The notes: generated by a model not told the origin, from the sequence alone. A stretch of 64,000 bases of DNA from Streptomyces globisporus (GCA_014649555.1 BMTG01000013.1:62001-126000); one strand, 5' to 3'. Numbered from the stretch's first letter, positions 53,598 to 62,402 are shown. Program-made: numbers and translations.

Positions 53598-54512
53598 TCA
53601 CCGCCCCAGCAGCCGCCGCGCGATCTCCGCGTGGTCGGGGGCGAGCCGGACCTCCCCCTCCTCGGCCCCCCACAGCCCGTTCTGGAGCACCCGGCCCAGC
53701 GTCCAGGCCCGCGCCCGCTCCCGGTCTCGCTCCAGGCCCAGGGCCTCGGTCAGCGCGTCGAACCGCCACACCACCTCGTCCGCGTCGAAGAGGTTGTCCA
53801 GCGCCGGGAACAGCTCGAAGCCCGGGTCACCCGCCAGCGGCTTCGGGTCGAGGGCGACCCACTCTCCCGCCCGCCCCGCGTCCGCGCGCCCGGCCAGGAT
53901 GTTGTCGTAGTGCAGGTCCCAGTGGAGCAGCCGGTCCCCCGGCTCGCCCGCGACCTCCCGTACCGCCGCCGCGCAGTCGGCGAGCAGCCGCCGGTCCGCC
54001 GCGTCGGCCAGCAGGCCCACCCGCTCCGGCGCCTCCGCGAGCATCCGCTCCGCCACCCCGCCCAGCGTGCGCAGCCCCTCGGGGGCGGGCACCGCCACCA
54101 GCCGGGCCAGCACCGAGCCGAGGACCCTCACCGCCTCCCGCACATCGGCCTCGCCGGACAACGGCCGCCGCTCGTCGAGCCGTTCCAGCAGCAGCGCACC
54201 GCTCTCCGGGTCGTGGTCGAGCAGCTCCACCGCCCCCGCGCCCGCCGCCGACCACACCCGCAGGGCGACCGGTTCGCCGGCTGTCTCCTCGTCCACCGCC
54301 TGGAGCTTCAACGCGGCGGGCCGCCCGTCCGCCTCCCGCACCACCGGCAGGACCAGCGCGCACATCCCGTACATCGACGGGCCGTCCGGCCGCAGCCCCC
54401 ACCGCTCCAGCAGCCGCACGGCGAGGTCCGGCAGGGCGGCGACGAAGGCCCGCCCGGCGGCTCCGTTGAAGCGGGACTGGGTGGCGGCCAACTCGTCCGG
54501 GATCTCGATCAC
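53598..54512 (-). CDS. APH(6)-type aminoglycoside phosphotransferase-like kinase
   Basis: 304 residues resembling streptomycin 6-kinase/hydroxyurea phosphotransferase (APH_6_hur). The catalytic loop is HWDLHYDNILAG and the metal loop ALDPKPLAGDPGFELFPALDN. Resistance to an aminoglycoside is possible, but homologues often are housekeeping kinases. GTG 54512 is preceded by TAGGAT with seven bases between, another apparent leaderless start; the long open frame beyond is a shadow of the neighbouring oxidoreductase. Confidence 0.85.
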   Translation of the reverse strand: MIEIPDELAATQSRFNGAAGRAFVAALPDLAVRLLERWGLRPDGPSMYGMCALVLPVVREADGRPAALKLQAVDEETAGEPVALRVWSAAGAGAVELLDHDPESGALLLERLDERRPLSGEADVREAVRVLGSVLARLVAVPAPEGLRTLGGVAERMLAEAPERVGLLADAADRRLLADCAAAVREVAGEPGDRLLHWDLHYDNILAGRADAGRAGEWVALDPKPLAGDPGFELFPALDNLFDADEVVWRFDALTEALGLERDRERARAWTLGRVLQNGLWGAEEGEVRLAPDHAEIARRLLGR

Positions 54513-54686
54513 GCCACCGATCCTAGGGAGGCGCGGGTTTGGGGGAGGAGCGATTTTCGGGCCGGAAGGGCGCAGGAGGTCTGGCACCGGAAAGGCCCAG
54601 GAGACGAAACGGCCCCGCGCGCAGTAACGTCCCGCCACACGTACGCTCGGCATCTCACCGAACCGGGCAGGGACCCCAGGGGCATC

Positions 54687-56087
54687 ATGAGCACCGTCAG
54701 TACCGTCGTCGGCGGCATATCGTTCTGGTACGCGCAGGAGGGCACCCCCGCCCCGCGCGAACCGCTCCCCGGCGACACGAACGTCGACGTCTGCATCGTC
54801 GGCGGCGGCTACACCGGCCTCTGGACGGCGTACTACCTGAAGAAGGCCGTCCCCTTCCTGAACATCACCGTCCTGGAGGCCAAGTTCTGCGGTTACGGGG
54901 CCTCCGGCCGTAACGGCGGCTGGCTGTACAACGGCATCGCGGGCCGCGACCGGTACGCCAAGCTGCACGGCCACGAGGCCGCCGTACGGCTCCAGAAGGC
55001 GATGAACGAGACCGTCGGCGAGGTCGTCCGGACCGCCGCCGAGGAGAAGATCGACGCCGACATCCACCAGGGCGGCGTCCTGGAGGTGGCCCACACCCCG
55101 GCCCAGCTCGCCCGACTCAAGGACTTCCACAGCGTCGAGATCGCCTTCGGGGAGACGGACCGGATCCTGCGCGGAGCGCGCGAGACCGCCGAGCGCGTCC
55201 ATGTGACCGGGGCCGTCGGCTCCACCTGGACCCCGCACGGCGCCCGGCTGCACCCGGCCAAGCTGGTCAAGGGGCTCGCGGACGCGGTGGAGGCGCTCGG
55301 CGTCACCATCCACGAGTCGACCCCGGTCACCGAGATCAAGCCCAAGCACGCCGTCACCCCGTACGGCACGGTCCGCGCCCCATACGTCCTGCGCTGCACC
55401 GAGGGCTTCACCGCGAGCCTCAAGGGCCAGAAGCGCACCTGGCTCCCGATGAACTCCTCCATGATCGTCACCGAGCCGCTGCCCGCCCGGATCTGGGACA
55501 CCATCGGCTGGGAGGGCCGCGAGACCCTCGGCGACATGGCCCACGCCTACTTCTACGCCCAGCGCACCGCCGACGGCCGCATCGCGCTCGGCGGCCGCGG
55601 CTACCCGTACCGCTTCGGCTCGGCCACCGACAACGACGGCCGCACGCAGCCCGCCACCGTCACGGCCCTGCGCGACCTGATGGTCCGGCTCTTCCCCGTC
55701 ACGGCGGGCGTCCACGTCGACCACGCCTGGTCGGGCGTCCTCGGCGTGCCGCGCGACTGGTGCGCCACCGTCACGCTCGACCGCTCCACGGGCCTGGGCT
55801 ACGCGGGCGGTTACGTAGGCTCGGGCGTCGCCACCGCCAACCTCGCCGCCCGCACCCTGCGCGACCTGATCCAGCAGGACTCCGGCCAGGCGGGCCCCAC
55901 CGAGCTCACCGCCCTGCCGTGGGTGAACCACAAGGTCCGCCGCTGGGAGCCCGAACCCTTCCGCTGGCTCGGCGTCCACGGCATGTACGCGGCCTACCGC
56001 GCCGCCGACCGCCGCGAGACGACCTCGCCGCGCCCCGGCACCGACCCCATCGCGAAGGCGGCGGACCGGATCGCGGGCCGCCACTGA
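54687..56087 (+). CDS. FAD-dependent amine/glycine oxidase-like protein (DAO family)
   Basis: 466 residues. The FAD fingerprint is DVCIVGGGYTGLWTAYYLKKAVPFLNITVLEAKFCGYGASGRNGGWL, followed by the typical DAO substrate domain and C-terminal flavin contact (GYAGGYVGSGVATANLAARTLRDLI). The layout resembles gamma-glutamylputrescine or related amine oxidases that release an aldehyde, ammonia and hydrogen peroxide. Exact substrate is unknown. ATG 54687 has AGGGG eight bases upstream. Divergent from the APH-type kinase. Confidence 0.87.
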   Translation: MSTVSTVVGGISFWYAQEGTPAPREPLPGDTNVDVCIVGGGYTGLWTAYYLKKAVPFLNITVLEAKFCGYGASGRNGGWLYNGIAGRDRYAKLHGHEAAVRLQKAMNETVGEVVRTAAEEKIDADIHQGGVLEVAHTPAQLARLKDFHSVEIAFGETDRILRGARETAERVHVTGAVGSTWTPHGARLHPAKLVKGLADAVEALGVTIHESTPVTEIKPKHAVTPYGTVRAPYVLRCTEGFTASLKGQKRTWLPMNSSMIVTEPLPARIWDTIGWEGRETLGDMAHAYFYAQRTADGRIALGGRGYPYRFGSATDNDGRTQPATVTALRDLMVRLFPVTAGVHVDHAWSGVLGVPRDWCATVTLDRSTGLGYAGGYVGSGVATANLAARTLRDLIQQDSGQAGPTELTALPWVNHKVRRWEPEPFRWLGVHGMYAAYRAADRRETTSPRPGTDPIAKAADRIAGRH

Positions 56088-56095
56088 GTCCCGGG

Positions 56096-56734
56096 CTACG
56101 ACGCGGGGCGCTCCGCGACCAGCACCCCCACCTTGTCGATCCGGTGCTCGGGGTTGCCGAACTCATCCCGCCAGAAGTTCCCGGCCGCGTCGTCCTCGGG
56201 GGTCGCGCAGGTGGAGAGCGTGATCATCGCCCGGGTCGGCTCCTCCCCCGGCTTCCCCGGCACCTCGGCCCGCTGCTCGGCGAGCGAACGCTCGCTGCGG
56301 AAGGAGGTCTGCCGGGTGGCGGTGATCTCGTAGGTGTAGCGGGTGCCGTCCTCCGTCACGTACACGGAATCGCCCTGCTCCAGCTCCGGCAGGTCACGCA
56401 GCACCCCTCCGGCGCTCAACCGGTGCGCGGTGACGAGGTAGTTGCCGACATCGCCCGGCCCGACCCCGCCCTCCTCCCCGTACGGGCTGGCCGCGACGCC
56501 CCGGTCCTGGATCCGGCTGCCGGGGCGGTCGTCGGTCGTCCCCTCGTACGGCACGACGTCCAGGTCCTCGACGCCGATGGCGGGAAGGGCGAGGACGGCG
56601 ACCTCGGCACGCGGGTCCGTGCGGTCGGCGGGGGCAGCGGCGGCGGTGCCCGCGCCGACGGTCAGCAGCACGGCGGCACCGGCACAGGCCGAGGCCCTGA
56701 GGAACGTACGGGTACGAAGGCGGTGGCGGCGCAT
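56096..56734 (-). CDS. Sortase (class E/F-like)
   Basis: 212 residues. A signal-anchor (LRASACAGAAVLLTVGAGTAAAAP) precedes the catalytic sortase barrel: His in NYLVTAHRLS, Cys in the TLSTC motif and Arg in EHRIDKVGVL. Sortases join surface proteins to peptidoglycan or each other. The long insert between Cys and Arg (TPEDDAAGNFWRDEFGNP) is noticeable. ATG 56734 has GGGGAAG close upstream; the next Met at 56746 is alternative. No sortable protein gene is beside it. Confidence 0.85.
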   Translation of the reverse strand: MRRHRLRTRTFLRASACAGAAVLLTVGAGTAAAAPADRTDPRAEVAVLALPAIGVEDLDVVPYEGTTDDRPGSRIQDRGVAASPYGEEGGVGPGDVGNYLVTAHRLSAGGVLRDLPELEQGDSVYVTEDGTRYTYEITATRQTSFRSERSLAEQRAEVPGKPGEEPTRAMITLSTCATPEDDAAGNFWRDEFGNPEHRIDKVGVLVAERPAS

Positions 56735-56817
56735 GAGCTTCCCCATCCAGGACCGGATCAGTAGCTCCGGTCCCTGTACCTCCAGTACACCAGGACACCG
56801 CCGGCAGCGCCCGGGGA

Positions 56818-57264
56818 TCAGTCGCGGGGCCAGGGCCGTCCGTCGAGCCGTTCGATCGAGAGGTTCAGCCGGCTGAGGGAGGCGGCGAGCTGCTCCGCCT
56901 CCTCCGGGGTCCAGTCGGCGAGGACCTTGGCGAGGCCCGCCACGTTCCTGCTCCGGTCGCTGTCGAGGCGGCGTTCGCCCTCCTCGGTGATGGCGAACTT
57001 ACGGGCGATCCCGCCGTCGGGATCCGGGATGCGCTCGACGACCCCGGCCCGCAGCATCGCGGCGGTCTGCCGGTTGAGCGTGGAGGCGTCCAGCCGGAAG
57101 GCGTCGCCGAGCTGGCCGATGGACATGGGCCCCTCGGCCTGGATCCGGCTGAGCAGGATGTAGGCGGAGCGGTCGAGCTGCCAGTCCACGCGCGGGGTGA
57201 CCATGTGCATGTACCGGCCGAGCAGCATCGTCTCGCGTTCGATCCGGCCGATGGGCTTGTCCAC
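56818..57264 (-). CDS. MarR-family transcriptional regulator
   Basis: 148 residues. The winged helix-turn-helix occupies the middle: YILLSRIQAEGPMSIGQLGDAFRLDASTLNRQTAAMLRAGVVERIPDPDGGIARKFAITEEGERRL. MarR repressors dimerise on palindromes and let go on binding phenolics or drugs. GTG 57264 has GGAGGAAG six bases upstream. The divergent MFS gene and three regularly spaced palindromes between them make it the likely local repressor and autoregulator. Confidence 0.92.
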   Translation of the reverse strand: MDKPIGRIERETMLLGRYMHMVTPRVDWQLDRSAYILLSRIQAEGPMSIGQLGDAFRLDASTLNRQTAAMLRAGVVERIPDPDGGIARKFAITEEGERRLDSDRSRNVAGLAKVLADWTPEEAEQLAASLSRLNLSIERLDGRPWPRD

Positions 57265-57299
57265 GTGCTCTTCCTCCGTTGACCAGGTCTCACGATAGA

Positions 57300-57350
57300 T
57301 GTGCATCATGCACATGTTATGCATGATGCATATTCCATGTATCGTGCATG
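57300..57350. promoter_or_regulatory. Three phased palindromic operator copies between marR and MFS genes
   Basis: Palindrome 1 TGTGCAT-C-ATGCACA (57300-57314), palindrome 2 TATGCAT-G-ATGCATA (57318-57332), imperfect palindrome 3 CATGTAT-C-GTGCATG (57336-57350). Centres at 57307, 57325 and 57343 are exactly 18 bases apart. The stretch is A/T-rich against GC-rich surroundings. Confidence 0.8.
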
Positions 57351-57405
57351 GTCGAACACCGCATGCGCGTCGACCCGCCCGTAAGGGCAAGAGGGAGCAG
57401 TACCC

Positions 57406-58872
57406 GTGGAGAGTTCACCCCCCGCACCCCGCCCGGGAGGCGTGGTCGGCATCCTCGCCTTCGCCGGAATCGTGGCGGCGCTCACGCAGACCCTGGTGGT
57501 GCCGCTGATCGCGGAGCTGCCGAAGCTGTTCGACACCTCCGCGTCCAACGCCTCCTGGGTCATCACCGCCACCCTGCTCGCCGCCGCCGTGGCCACTCCC
57601 GTCGCCGGCCGGCTCGGCGACATGTACGGCAAGCGGCGCATGCTGCTGCTCTCGCTCGTCCCGCTGGTCCTCGGCTCGGTGGTCTGCGCCCTGTCCTCCG
57701 CCGTGGTCCCGATGATCGCCGGACGCGGCCTCCAGGGCCTCGGCATGGGGGTGGTCCCGCTCGGCATCAGCCTGCTGCGCGACGTGGTCCCGGCGGAGAA
57801 GCTCGGCCCGTCCATCGCGATCATGAGCGCCTCGATGGGTGTGGGCGGCGCGCTGGGCCTGCCGTTCGCCGCCGCCATCGCCGAGAACACCAGCTGGCGG
57901 GTGCTGTTCTGGGTGGTCGCCGTGCTGGCTCTCGCGGTCGGCGCGCTGATCCTCGCCCTGGTCCCCGGGGACCGCCCGGCCGCCCGGTCCGGACGGTTCG
58001 ATCTGCCCGGGGCCGTCGGCCTCGGCACCGCCCTGATCTGCCTGCTGCTCGCCGTGTCCAAGGGCGCCGACTGGGGCTGGGGCAGCGCCACCACGCTCTC
58101 CCTGTTCGCCGCCGTCCTGGTGCTCCTGCCCGCCTGGGGCTGGTGGGAGCTGCGGCTGACCGACCCGCTGGTCGACCTGCGCGTCACGGCCCGCCCCCAG
58201 GTCCTCATGACGAACACCGCCTCGGTCCTGGTCGGGTTCGCGATGTACGCCCAGTCCCTCGTCGTGCCCCAGCTGCTCCAGCTGCCCGAGGCCACCGGGT
58301 ACGGCCTGGGGCAGTCGATGCTCGCGATGGGCCTGTGGATGGCTCCGGCGGGGCTGATGATGATGGCGATGTCACCGGTCGGCGCGAAGCTGTCCGCGGC
58401 CAAGGGCCCGAAGGTCACCCTGGCCGTGGGCAGCCTGCTCATCGCCGCCGGCTACGGCCTGTCCGTACCGCTGATCGGTTCCGGCTCCCCGTGGAGCCTG
58501 CTGATCGTCACCCTCGTCTGCAACTCGGGCGTCGGCTTCGCGTACGGGGCGATGCCCGCGCTCATCATGGGCGCGGTGCCGCAGTCCGAGACCGCTTCGG
58601 CGAACAGCTTCAACGCCCTGATGCGCTCGATCGGCACGTCGTTCGCGGCTGCGGTCATCGGCGTGGTCCTGGCCCGGATGACCACGGACTTCGGCGGCTT
58701 CCCGCTGCCCTCCGAGAACGGCTTCCGGGCCGCGATGCTGATCGGCTGCGGGGTCGGCCTCGCCGCCGCGGTCGTCGCCGCCCTCATCCCCGTACGCCCG
58801 GCGACCGCACCGCTCCGGCCCGCCGCGAACGGACCGGCGGAGGTACCGGAGGCCTCGGAGGCCAAGGCCTGA
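57406..58872 (+). CDS. MFS multidrug efflux transporter (DHA2, 14-TM type)
   Basis: 488 residues with about fourteen membrane segments. It has the MFS loop motif RLGDMYGKRRMLLLSL (G-x-L-x-D-x-x-G-K-R-R form) and motif C-like GRGLQGLGMGVVPLGISLLRD and ASMGVGGALGLPFAAAIAENTSWR, marking a drug:H+ antiporter of the DHA2/EmrB-QacA group. The GTG start follows GAGGGAG. The divergent MarR gene presumably represses it and the drug is an inducer; the natural substrate is unknown. Confidence 0.92.
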   Translation: MESSPPAPRPGGVVGILAFAGIVAALTQTLVVPLIAELPKLFDTSASNASWVITATLLAAAVATPVAGRLGDMYGKRRMLLLSLVPLVLGSVVCALSSAVVPMIAGRGLQGLGMGVVPLGISLLRDVVPAEKLGPSIAIMSASMGVGGALGLPFAAAIAENTSWRVLFWVVAVLALAVGALILALVPGDRPAARSGRFDLPGAVGLGTALICLLLAVSKGADWGWGSATTLSLFAAVLVLLPAWGWWELRLTDPLVDLRVTARPQVLMTNTASVLVGFAMYAQSLVVPQLLQLPEATGYGLGQSMLAMGLWMAPAGLMMMAMSPVGAKLSAAKGPKVTLAVGSLLIAAGYGLSVPLIGSGSPWSLLIVTLVCNSGVGFAYGAMPALIMGAVPQSETASANSFNALMRSIGTSFAAAVIGVVLARMTTDFGGFPLPSENGFRAAMLIGCGVGLAAAVVAALIPVRPATAPLRPAANGPAEVPEASEAKA

Positions 58873-58901
58873 GCGACGCCCGAACGGCCCACGGCCCGGG
58901 G

Positions 58902-58932
58902 CCCGGCGCTTCAACCGCCGGGGCCCGGGCCG
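58902..58932. terminator. Hairpin between MFS and reductase genes
   Basis: CGGCCCGGGGCCCGGCG pairs with CGCCGGGGCCCGGGCCG (one mismatch) around a short loop, between convergent genes. Confidence 0.7.
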
Positions 58933-58963
58933 GACTTCGTACGCCCCCTGTACGAACAGCGGT

Positions 58964-60640
58964 TCAGCGGGTCAGTCTCAGCAACCGTCCCGACCGTGCC
59001 GTGGCCACCAGCTCCTCGACGGTGGCGAGCTTCACCCGGGGGCGGCCGTCGCGCCGTCCCCGGTCCCGTTCGGCGCGGTCGATCGCGGCCAGGCCCCGGG
59101 CGTCCACGACCCGGCGGTTGCGCTGCCGGGCCAGGCGCCGGAACGCCTTGGCATCGCCCGTCGGCGCGGCCAGCTCACCGGCGACCGCGTCGGCCAGGAG
59201 CGTGCCGACCGTCTCGGCCGCGCACGTGCGGTTGGCGCCGATCCCGCCGGACGGCCCCCGCTTGATCCAGCCGACCACATAGCTGCCGGGCACCCCGGCC
59301 ACCCGGCCGCCCTCGTGCGGGACGGTGCCCGACAACTCGTCGAACGGCAGCCCGGGGACCGGGATTCCGCGATATCCGATGGCCCGCAGCAACAGCCCGG
59401 CCTTCAGGTCGGCCGTGCCGCCGCCGTCACCGTCCCCGCCGCCGTCCGTGACGCGTACGGAGTTCACGCCGTCGCCCTCGCCCCGGATCTCCACGACCTC
59501 GGAGTGGAAGCGGAGCACGATGCGGCGCTCACCGCCCGTGGGGGACGCGGCGTCCGTCCGCACGCGGGCGAGCCCCTTGAGCACCCCGGCCCGGTCGCCC
59601 GCCCCGGCCGCGTCGATCGCCGCCGCCGTACGCGGATCGTGGTCGTCCACCACCAGCTCCACACCCGGCACATGCTTCAGCGCGAGGAGTTCGGAGCGGG
59701 TGTACGCGGCGTCCCCGGGACCCCGCCGCCCCAGCACCACCACCTCCCGGACCCGGCTCGCCCGCAGCGCGTCCAGGGCGTGGGCGGCGATGTCGGTGGC
59801 CGCGAGCGCCTCCGGGTCGGCGACCAGGATCCGGGCGACGTCGAGGGCGACATTGCCGTTGCCGACCACCACGACCCGCTCGGCGGAGAGGTCGACGCCC
59901 TGCGCGACGGCCTCCGGGTGGGCGTTGTACCAGGCGACGAACGCCGTGGCCGACAGGCAGCCGGGCGTCTCCTCCCCGGGCACCCCGAGCCGCCGGTCCG
60001 TGGAGGCGCCGACCGCGTAGATCACCGCGTCGTGGTGGGCCGACAGCTCCTCGGCCGTGACGTCCCGGCCCACCTCGATCCCCAGGTGCATGCGGACCCG
60101 GGGATGGGAGTGGAAGCGGGAGAAGGTGTCGCCGACCTTCTTCGTCGCGGGGTGGTCGGGGGCCACCCCGTACCGGACGAGCCCGCCCGCCACCGGCAGC
60201 CGGTCGATCAGGGTGACCTCGGCGGCGGTGTGCAGCAACAGGTCCTGCGCCGCGTACATCCCGGCGGGCCCGGTCCCGACCACCGCCACCCGCAGCGGCC
60301 CGAAGTCGGACGGCAGGCTGCGCTCGAAGACCGGCTCGCCCCAGGCGTGGAAGTTGGGCCCGTCGACCTCCGCCGCGGGCGGTTCGGCGCCTTCGTAGTA
60401 GGCGGCGTTGATGTCCGCGTACTCCCGCTGCCCGGCGGACAGCGAGTCCACCGGGAAGATCGCGTCCACCGGGCAGGCGTCCGCGCAGGCCCCGCAGTCG
60501 ATGCACGCCCGCGGGTCGATGTGCAGCATCTCCGTGGAGCCGAAGGCGCGTTCCTCCGGCGTCGGATGGATGCAGTTGACCGGGCACACGGCCACACAGG
60601 TGGCGTCGTTGCAGCAGGTCTGGGTGATGGCGTAGGTCAT
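58964..60640 (-). CDS. Ferredoxin-fused FAD/NADP oxidoreductase (FprB-like)
   Basis: 558 residues. The N-terminus (to about 75) is a 7Fe/8Fe-type ferredoxin with two clusters of Cys: CCNDATCVAVCPVNCIHP and CIDCGACADACPVDAIFP. Then comes an FAD/NAD(P)-binding ferredoxin-NADP reductase of the FprA/adrenodoxin-reductase type (VVGTGPAGMYAAQDLL, VVVGNGNVALDVARIL, ANRTCAAETVGTLL). It passes electrons from NADPH through the built-in ferredoxin, probably to the AurF-like oxygenase encoded nine bases upstream on the same strand. The C-terminal tail is Arg-rich. Confidence 0.92.
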   Translation of the reverse strand: MTYAITQTCCNDATCVAVCPVNCIHPTPEERAFGSTEMLHIDPRACIDCGACADACPVDAIFPVDSLSAGQREYADINAAYYEGAEPPAAEVDGPNFHAWGEPVFERSLPSDFGPLRVAVVGTGPAGMYAAQDLLLHTAAEVTLIDRLPVAGGLVRYGVAPDHPATKKVGDTFSRFHSHPRVRMHLGIEVGRDVTAEELSAHHDAVIYAVGASTDRRLGVPGEETPGCLSATAFVAWYNAHPEAVAQGVDLSAERVVVVGNGNVALDVARILVADPEALAATDIAAHALDALRASRVREVVVLGRRGPGDAAYTRSELLALKHVPGVELVVDDHDPRTAAAIDAAGAGDRAGVLKGLARVRTDAASPTGGERRIVLRFHSEVVEIRGEGDGVNSVRVTDGGGDGDGGGTADLKAGLLLRAIGYRGIPVPGLPFDELSGTVPHEGGRVAGVPGSYVVGWIKRGPSGGIGANRTCAAETVGTLLADAVAGELAAPTGDAKAFRRLARQRNRRVVDARGLAAIDRAERDRGRRDGRPRVKLATVEELVATARSGRLLRLTR

Positions 60641-60649
60641 GGCCCCGGC

Positions 60650-61564
60650 TCAGATCAGGTTCGCGCGCTTGTAGAACGCGAGGGCGGGCTTGGTGAGCAG
60701 ACGGGCGGAGGCCAGGAAGTCCATCAGCCCCGAACAGCTGGAGCGCATCATCGACTTGTGGTGCGCGTTGCTCTTCGCCGCGGCCAGCGCCCGCCGCTTG
60801 TCGAGGCCGGCCTTCCGGTAGACCTCCGGGTTCACCATGCTGGTCACGATGAAGTACGAGGCGACGGCGACGACGAACGCGTTGATCTGCCGCCGCGCCC
60901 ACCCCGCGCCCTCCAGCCGTTTGAGGGTCTCGTCCCGGGCGAACTTCATGTGCCGGGACTCCTCCACGACGTGGATGTTGTTGATGGTGCGGACGAACGG
61001 CACGACCCGCTCGTCGCGCATCCAGTCCCGCTGCATCACGTCGAGGACCTCCTCGGCGACCAGGATCGCCGCGTACGCCGCCTCGCCGAACGCCAGCGTC
61101 TTGAACGCCCGGCCCAGCTCCATCACCGCCCGGCGCGGCCGGTAGTGGGGCGCGCCCAGCTTCTGCGCGCCGCGCGCGAACATGATCGAGTGGCGGCACT
61201 CCTCGGCTATCTCGGTGAGCGCCCACTGGAACTCCGCGCCCGCCGGGTTCTTCATGTAGATGTCCCGCAGCACCATCTGCTGGAGGATCATCTCGAACCA
61301 GATCCCGGTGCTGGCGACCGAAGCCGCCTCCTGCCGGGTCAGCTCCTTGCGTTGCGCCTCGGTCAACTCGCCCCAGTAGGCGGTCCCGTAGAGACTGCTC
61401 CACTCGGGGCTCGCGCCGTGGAACTCCTTGTCCAGCGGCGTCTCCCAGTCCACCTCGGTGGCCGGGTCGTACGCCAGCTGCGCGGCCGAGTCGAGCAGCC
61501 GCCGCGCGACGTCGTCGCCCTCGGGACTTTCCTGGACCTTCGACGGAACGGTGCTGCCGGCCAT
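60650..61564 (-). CDS. AurF-like diiron oxygenase
   Basis: 304 residues of the AurF (p-aminobenzoate N-oxygenase) superfamily of soluble non-haem diiron enzymes. The ferritin-like four-helix carboxylate/His pattern is visible: WFEMILQQMVLRDIYMKN, TEIAEECRHSIMFARG, AILVAEEVLDVMQRD and INNIHVVEESRHMKFARDE. Family members oxidise amines to nitroso/nitro groups or hydroxylate. It is followed closely by a ferredoxin-reductase gene that could supply electrons. The promoter region upstream holds an inverted repeat with 7-bp arms 11 bases apart. Confidence 0.9.
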   Translation of the reverse strand: MAGSTVPSKVQESPEGDDVARRLLDSAAQLAYDPATEVDWETPLDKEFHGASPEWSSLYGTAYWGELTEAQRKELTRQEAASVASTGIWFEMILQQMVLRDIYMKNPAGAEFQWALTEIAEECRHSIMFARGAQKLGAPHYRPRRAVMELGRAFKTLAFGEAAYAAILVAEEVLDVMQRDWMRDERVVPFVRTINNIHVVEESRHMKFARDETLKRLEGAGWARRQINAFVVAVASYFIVTSMVNPEVYRKAGLDKRRALAAAKSNAHHKSMMRSSCSGLMDFLASARLLTKPALAFYKRANLI

Positions 61565-61693
61565 GCTGCGGCTCCTTGGGTCGAGTGCGGTGATCCTTGA
61601 TCGTGGTGAGTGCGTACGTCGACAGCCGTGCGGTTACGGGCTGTACGGAGTCGGGGCGCGACGGCCCGCACCGCCGCCCGAGCACTCCACCCG

Positions 61694-61718
61694 CTTGTTA
61701 GACGCAAGGTATAACAAG
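61694..61718. promoter_or_regulatory. Inverted repeat upstream of the oxygenase operon
   Basis: CTTGTTA-N11-TAACAAG, exact 7-bp arms, A/T-rich, 130-154 bases before the AurF-like gene start. It looks like a TetR-type operator, but no TetR gene lies inside the window. Confidence 0.6.
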
Positions 61719-61796
61719 GATCCCGAGTCGCCTACCCCCCGGTAGAAATCGGTACGGACGCTCACCGCATCTCCTTGCCCGCACGGCAGTTCGGCC

Positions 61797-62305
61797 CTAC
61801 TCCGTCCCCCAGGCGACCGGCAGGGAGACCACTCCGTAGACGCTGGAGCGCTTGCGCACCGGCACTTCTACCGACGGGACCGCGAGGCGCAGGCCGGGAA
61901 AGCGGGCGAGGAGAGCCGGGAGCCCGACGGTCATCTCGACCCGGGCGAGCTGCTGGCCGAGGCACTGGTGCGGGCCGTGACCGCAGGAGAGATGCCCGGC
62001 GACCCGGCGGCGGAACCGGCGAGATCCGGGTCGGCGCGCAGGGCCTCCAGCCGGGAGGGGTGGGACAGTAGTTCGTAGCGGGAGCTGAAGCGCGGATCGG
62101 CGAGCACCGCGCGGGCAGCCTCGTGCCCGGTGACCAGCCGGCCCACGTGCCCGTCGGCGTAGCGCAGGCGGCGGACCGGCCGGTCGCTCAGGGCGGTGAG
62201 AGCGGGGGGCGGATCGAAGGGGCAGCCGGTGTGCCGGTCGGTGGGCAGGACGGGCGACTCGTCGGCGGAGTCGGATTCGGTGTCGGTGTCCGGGTCGTAC
62301 GCCAT
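61797..62305 (-). pseudogene. Cytochrome P450, internally deleted and frameshifted
   Basis: The 5' part (start 62305, [19 protein letters not shown]) encodes a P450 N-terminus: [50 protein letters not shown]. After about 100 residues the frame jumps to the very end of a P450: [21 protein letters not shown] with the haem-ligand Cys, then the C-terminal strands to TAG at 61797. The central two-thirds, including the I-helix oxygen-binding region and the ExxR helix, are absent, so it cannot fold as an enzyme. In the haem loop the usual Phe (FGHG) is also Cys (CGHG). It lies upstream of the AurF-like operon and downstream of an ABC exporter. Confidence 0.85.
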
Positions 62306-62402
62306 GGGGTTCTCCCGAGGTGGTGGACGAAGGAGCCGGGCGGGGGGGGGCCGAGCAGGAGGGGCAGCGGAGCGGGACAAGGGAGCAGGGCAGGGGAAGC
62401 GG

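Noticed and set aside
53598-56084. Single 828-codon open frame on the minus strand
   Set aside because: Only the 304 codons from GTG 54512 encode a recognisable kinase; the rest is antisense to the FAD oxidase gene.
57300-57350. CRISPR-like array from regularly spaced repeats
   Set aside because: Only three short palindromes without spacers; better explained as operators.
59315-61600. Plus-strand open frame opposite the reductase and oxygenase genes
   Set aside because: Arg/Gly/His-rich shadow; both minus-strand genes have clear family motifs.
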